Assembly (NCBI GenBank): GCA_030151665.1
Contig: JASLDB010000101.1
Location: 1 to 8,086, forward strand
Direction: 5' to 3'
DNA from: Neisseriaceae bacterium
GTDB taxonomy: Bacteria > Pseudomonadota > Gammaproteobacteria > Burkholderiales > Neisseriaceae
DNA: 8,086 bases
In this document: piece by piece, positions 7,374 to 8,086 of the stretch
Layout of the letters: every line of letters begins with the position of its first letter
Numbering within the stretch: the stretch's first letter is position 1
Notes under the pieces: generated by a model
The model's input: the letters and a program-made list of their open reading frames with translations, nothing else
Database searches by the model: none
Told to the model about the DNA's origin: nothing
Program-made: the position numbers and the translations under genes

Positions 7374-7386
7374 AGTGAATTTCACT
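7374..7386. repeat. 13-bp palindrome AGTGAA-T-TTCACT
   Basis: Perfect 6-bp arms around one central base, in the AT-rich region about 245 bp upstream of the hyuB start. It has the form of a small operator; no binding protein can be named. Confidence 0.4.
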
Positions 7387-7462
7387 AGCAAAAAAGCCTT
7401 CTACTACCCAATAAAAAAGAGCCCAATATAATTAACATCAAATTGTTGTCTTAAGTCTTCTG

Positions 7463-7483
7463 TTATTTTGCATTGCAAAATAA
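7463..7483. repeat. 21-bp perfect palindrome with TTGCA core
   Basis: Arms TTATTTTGCA and TGCAAAATAA are exact reverse complements around a single T. It lies just downstream of the dehydrogenase terminator and about 330 bp upstream of hyuB. No T-run suitable for termination follows on either strand, so an operator is more likely than a terminator. Confidence 0.5.
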
Positions 7484-7510
7484 AGAGTCACATTACCCAT
7501 GAATACCCAT

Positions 7511-7537
7511 AAAAAAAGCTGCCCAATGGGCAGCTTT
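7511..7537 (-). terminator. Rho-independent terminator after the acyl-CoA dehydrogenase gene
   Basis: A perfect 10-bp stem, AAAGCTGCCC with GGGCAGCTTT, closes a three-base loop and is followed on the minus strand by a seven-base T-run (7517-7511, partly in the stem). It starts 18 bp after the stop codon at 7556. It should insulate hyuBA from the upstream gene. Confidence 0.92.
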
Positions 7538-7555
7538 CATGCTCTATCAATACTA

Positions 7556-8086
7556 TTACAAGCTGTAATCAGCAAACGGAACAGATAAAATACTGTCTGC
7601 ACCCGCTAACAATTGGTATGAATAGGTTTGAACGTTTGGTAAAACATGATTAAAGAAAACGGCTGTTTGGCGTTTTTTCGCTTCGTAAAATGCTTCTGAC
7701 AACATGGCGTTATCAATGTCTTTTAACGCTTCATTGCTTACCAAATAAGCACGTGCCATTTCCACTGCACCAATCGTTGTGCCCATTTGCATCAAATATG
7801 CCAAACTACCTGTCGCCGCATGGTCTGGGCGATTTTGGACAAATTCATTCACCACATAATCCACCGATTTTTCTGCCAAGACCAAAGCTTCATTCAACTG
7901 ATGGCCCAAAGCATTGTTCAATGCTTCTAATTTTGCAGCAATGCGTTTGCCTTCTGCAATCAATGCTTTGGCAACCATACCACCATTGGCTGCTGTTTTG
8001 CGACCTATTAAATCCAATGCTTGTACACCATTCGTACCTTCATAGATTTGGGTAATGCGAACATCACGAACATGTTGTGCAGCACC
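7556..8086 (-). CDS. Acyl-CoA dehydrogenase, C-terminal part (cut by window edge)
   Basis: The reading frame is open to the last base and ends at the TAA at 7556, giving the last 176 residues of a larger protein. The visible start, through RDVRITQIYEGTNGVQALDLIGRK, is the acyl-CoA dehydrogenase flavin/active-site region; the Glu of YEGT (codon at 8041-8039) corresponds to the catalytic base in medium-chain enzymes. The remaining 150 or so residues are helical and match the acyl-CoA dehydrogenase C-terminal-like extension (PF12806 type) found in the long, roughly 600-residue FadE-like proteins. The enzyme would be a cytoplasmic FAD-dependent desaturase of acyl-CoA in beta-oxidation, passing electrons to electron-transfer flavoprotein. 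The chain length it prefers cannot be told from this part. A TTG near 8017 in this frame is an internal Leu codon, not a start. Confidence 0.95.
   Translation of the reverse strand, partial: GAAQHVRDVRITQIYEGTNGVQALDLIGRKTAANGGMVAKALIAEGKRIAAKLEALNNALGHQLNEALVLAEKSVDYVVNEFVQNRPDHAATGSLAYLMQMGTTIGAVEMARAYLVSNEALKDIDNAMLSEAFYEAKKRQTAVFFNHVLPNVQTYSYQLLAGADSILSVPFADYSL

Larger units (their letters stand above)
7239..7510. other. AT-rich gene-free intergenic region
   Basis: Together with the operator, promoter and hyuB leader, this makes a gap of about 380 bp between hyuB and the dehydrogenase terminator. It is strongly AT-rich with many homopolymer T/A tracts. No convincing coding frame, tRNA or known RNA motif was seen. 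It contains two perfect palindromes (7374-7386 and 7463-7483), listed separately. Confidence 0.6.

Noticed and set aside
7438..7500. Minus-strand 20-codon open frame starting ATG at 7500
   Set aside because: It has no ribosome site, lies just after a terminator, and is interrupted in meaning by the 21-bp palindrome. Nothing supports translation.
8015..8017. TTG as the start of a 153-residue protein
   Set aside because: The frame continues upstream through RDVRITQIYEGTNGVQA, the conserved acyl-CoA dehydrogenase sequence, so the TTG is an internal leucine.
7690..8055. Plus-strand open frame of 121 codons
   Set aside because: It is antisense to the acyl-CoA dehydrogenase and is explained by that gene's codon bias.

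Overview
The window is a low-GC (roughly 40%) stretch of what looks like an ordinary gammaproteobacterial chromosome. Moraxellaceae or a relative would fit the AT-rich style and the gene families, but no marker here fixes the genus. All six genes lie on the minus strand, so in transcription order the window reads from right to left. No RNA genes, insertion sequences, CRISPR arrays or phage genes were seen.

In transcription order: (1) 8086-7556 is the C-terminal 176 residues of an acyl-CoA dehydrogenase cut by the window edge, closed by a strong intrinsic terminator at 7511-7537. (2) 7133-7510 is an AT-rich gene-free region of nearly 380 bp holding two clean palindromes and, close to the next gene, a tandem 22-bp-spaced repeat beside a weak promoter. 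(3) 7132-5369 and 5356-3272 form a two-gene hydantoinase/oxoprolinase operon, HyuB-type subunit first and HyuA-type second, 12 bp apart, closed by a terminator at 3203-3247. (4) 3157-2201 is an AraC/XylS-family activator. (5) 1987-1178 is an XRE-family regulator with an MmyB-like ligand-binding domain, preceded by TGACA repeats phased at 11 and 22 bp around its promoter. (6) 1084-98 is a TerC/Alx-family membrane protein with its own sigma70-like promoter and a terminator at 53-81.

The central unit is the hyuBA-araC cluster. HyuA and HyuB homologues form one ATP-dependent enzyme that acts on cyclic amides (hydantoins, 5-oxoproline, lactams) or, in carboxylase relatives, on ketones; the substrate cannot be read from this sequence. 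The AraC-type protein is the natural candidate regulator, and the two GTGCATnCACnGnCAA direct repeats overlapping and just upstream of the hyuB -35 have the spacing and layout expected of an AraC/XylS operator. The inferred circuit is a substrate-induced catabolic operon with its activator encoded downstream behind a terminator. The XRE regulator appears to be autoregulated and has no clear target here other than itself and possibly terC.

The protein families are all known. The less obvious content is in the intergenic operator-like sequences.
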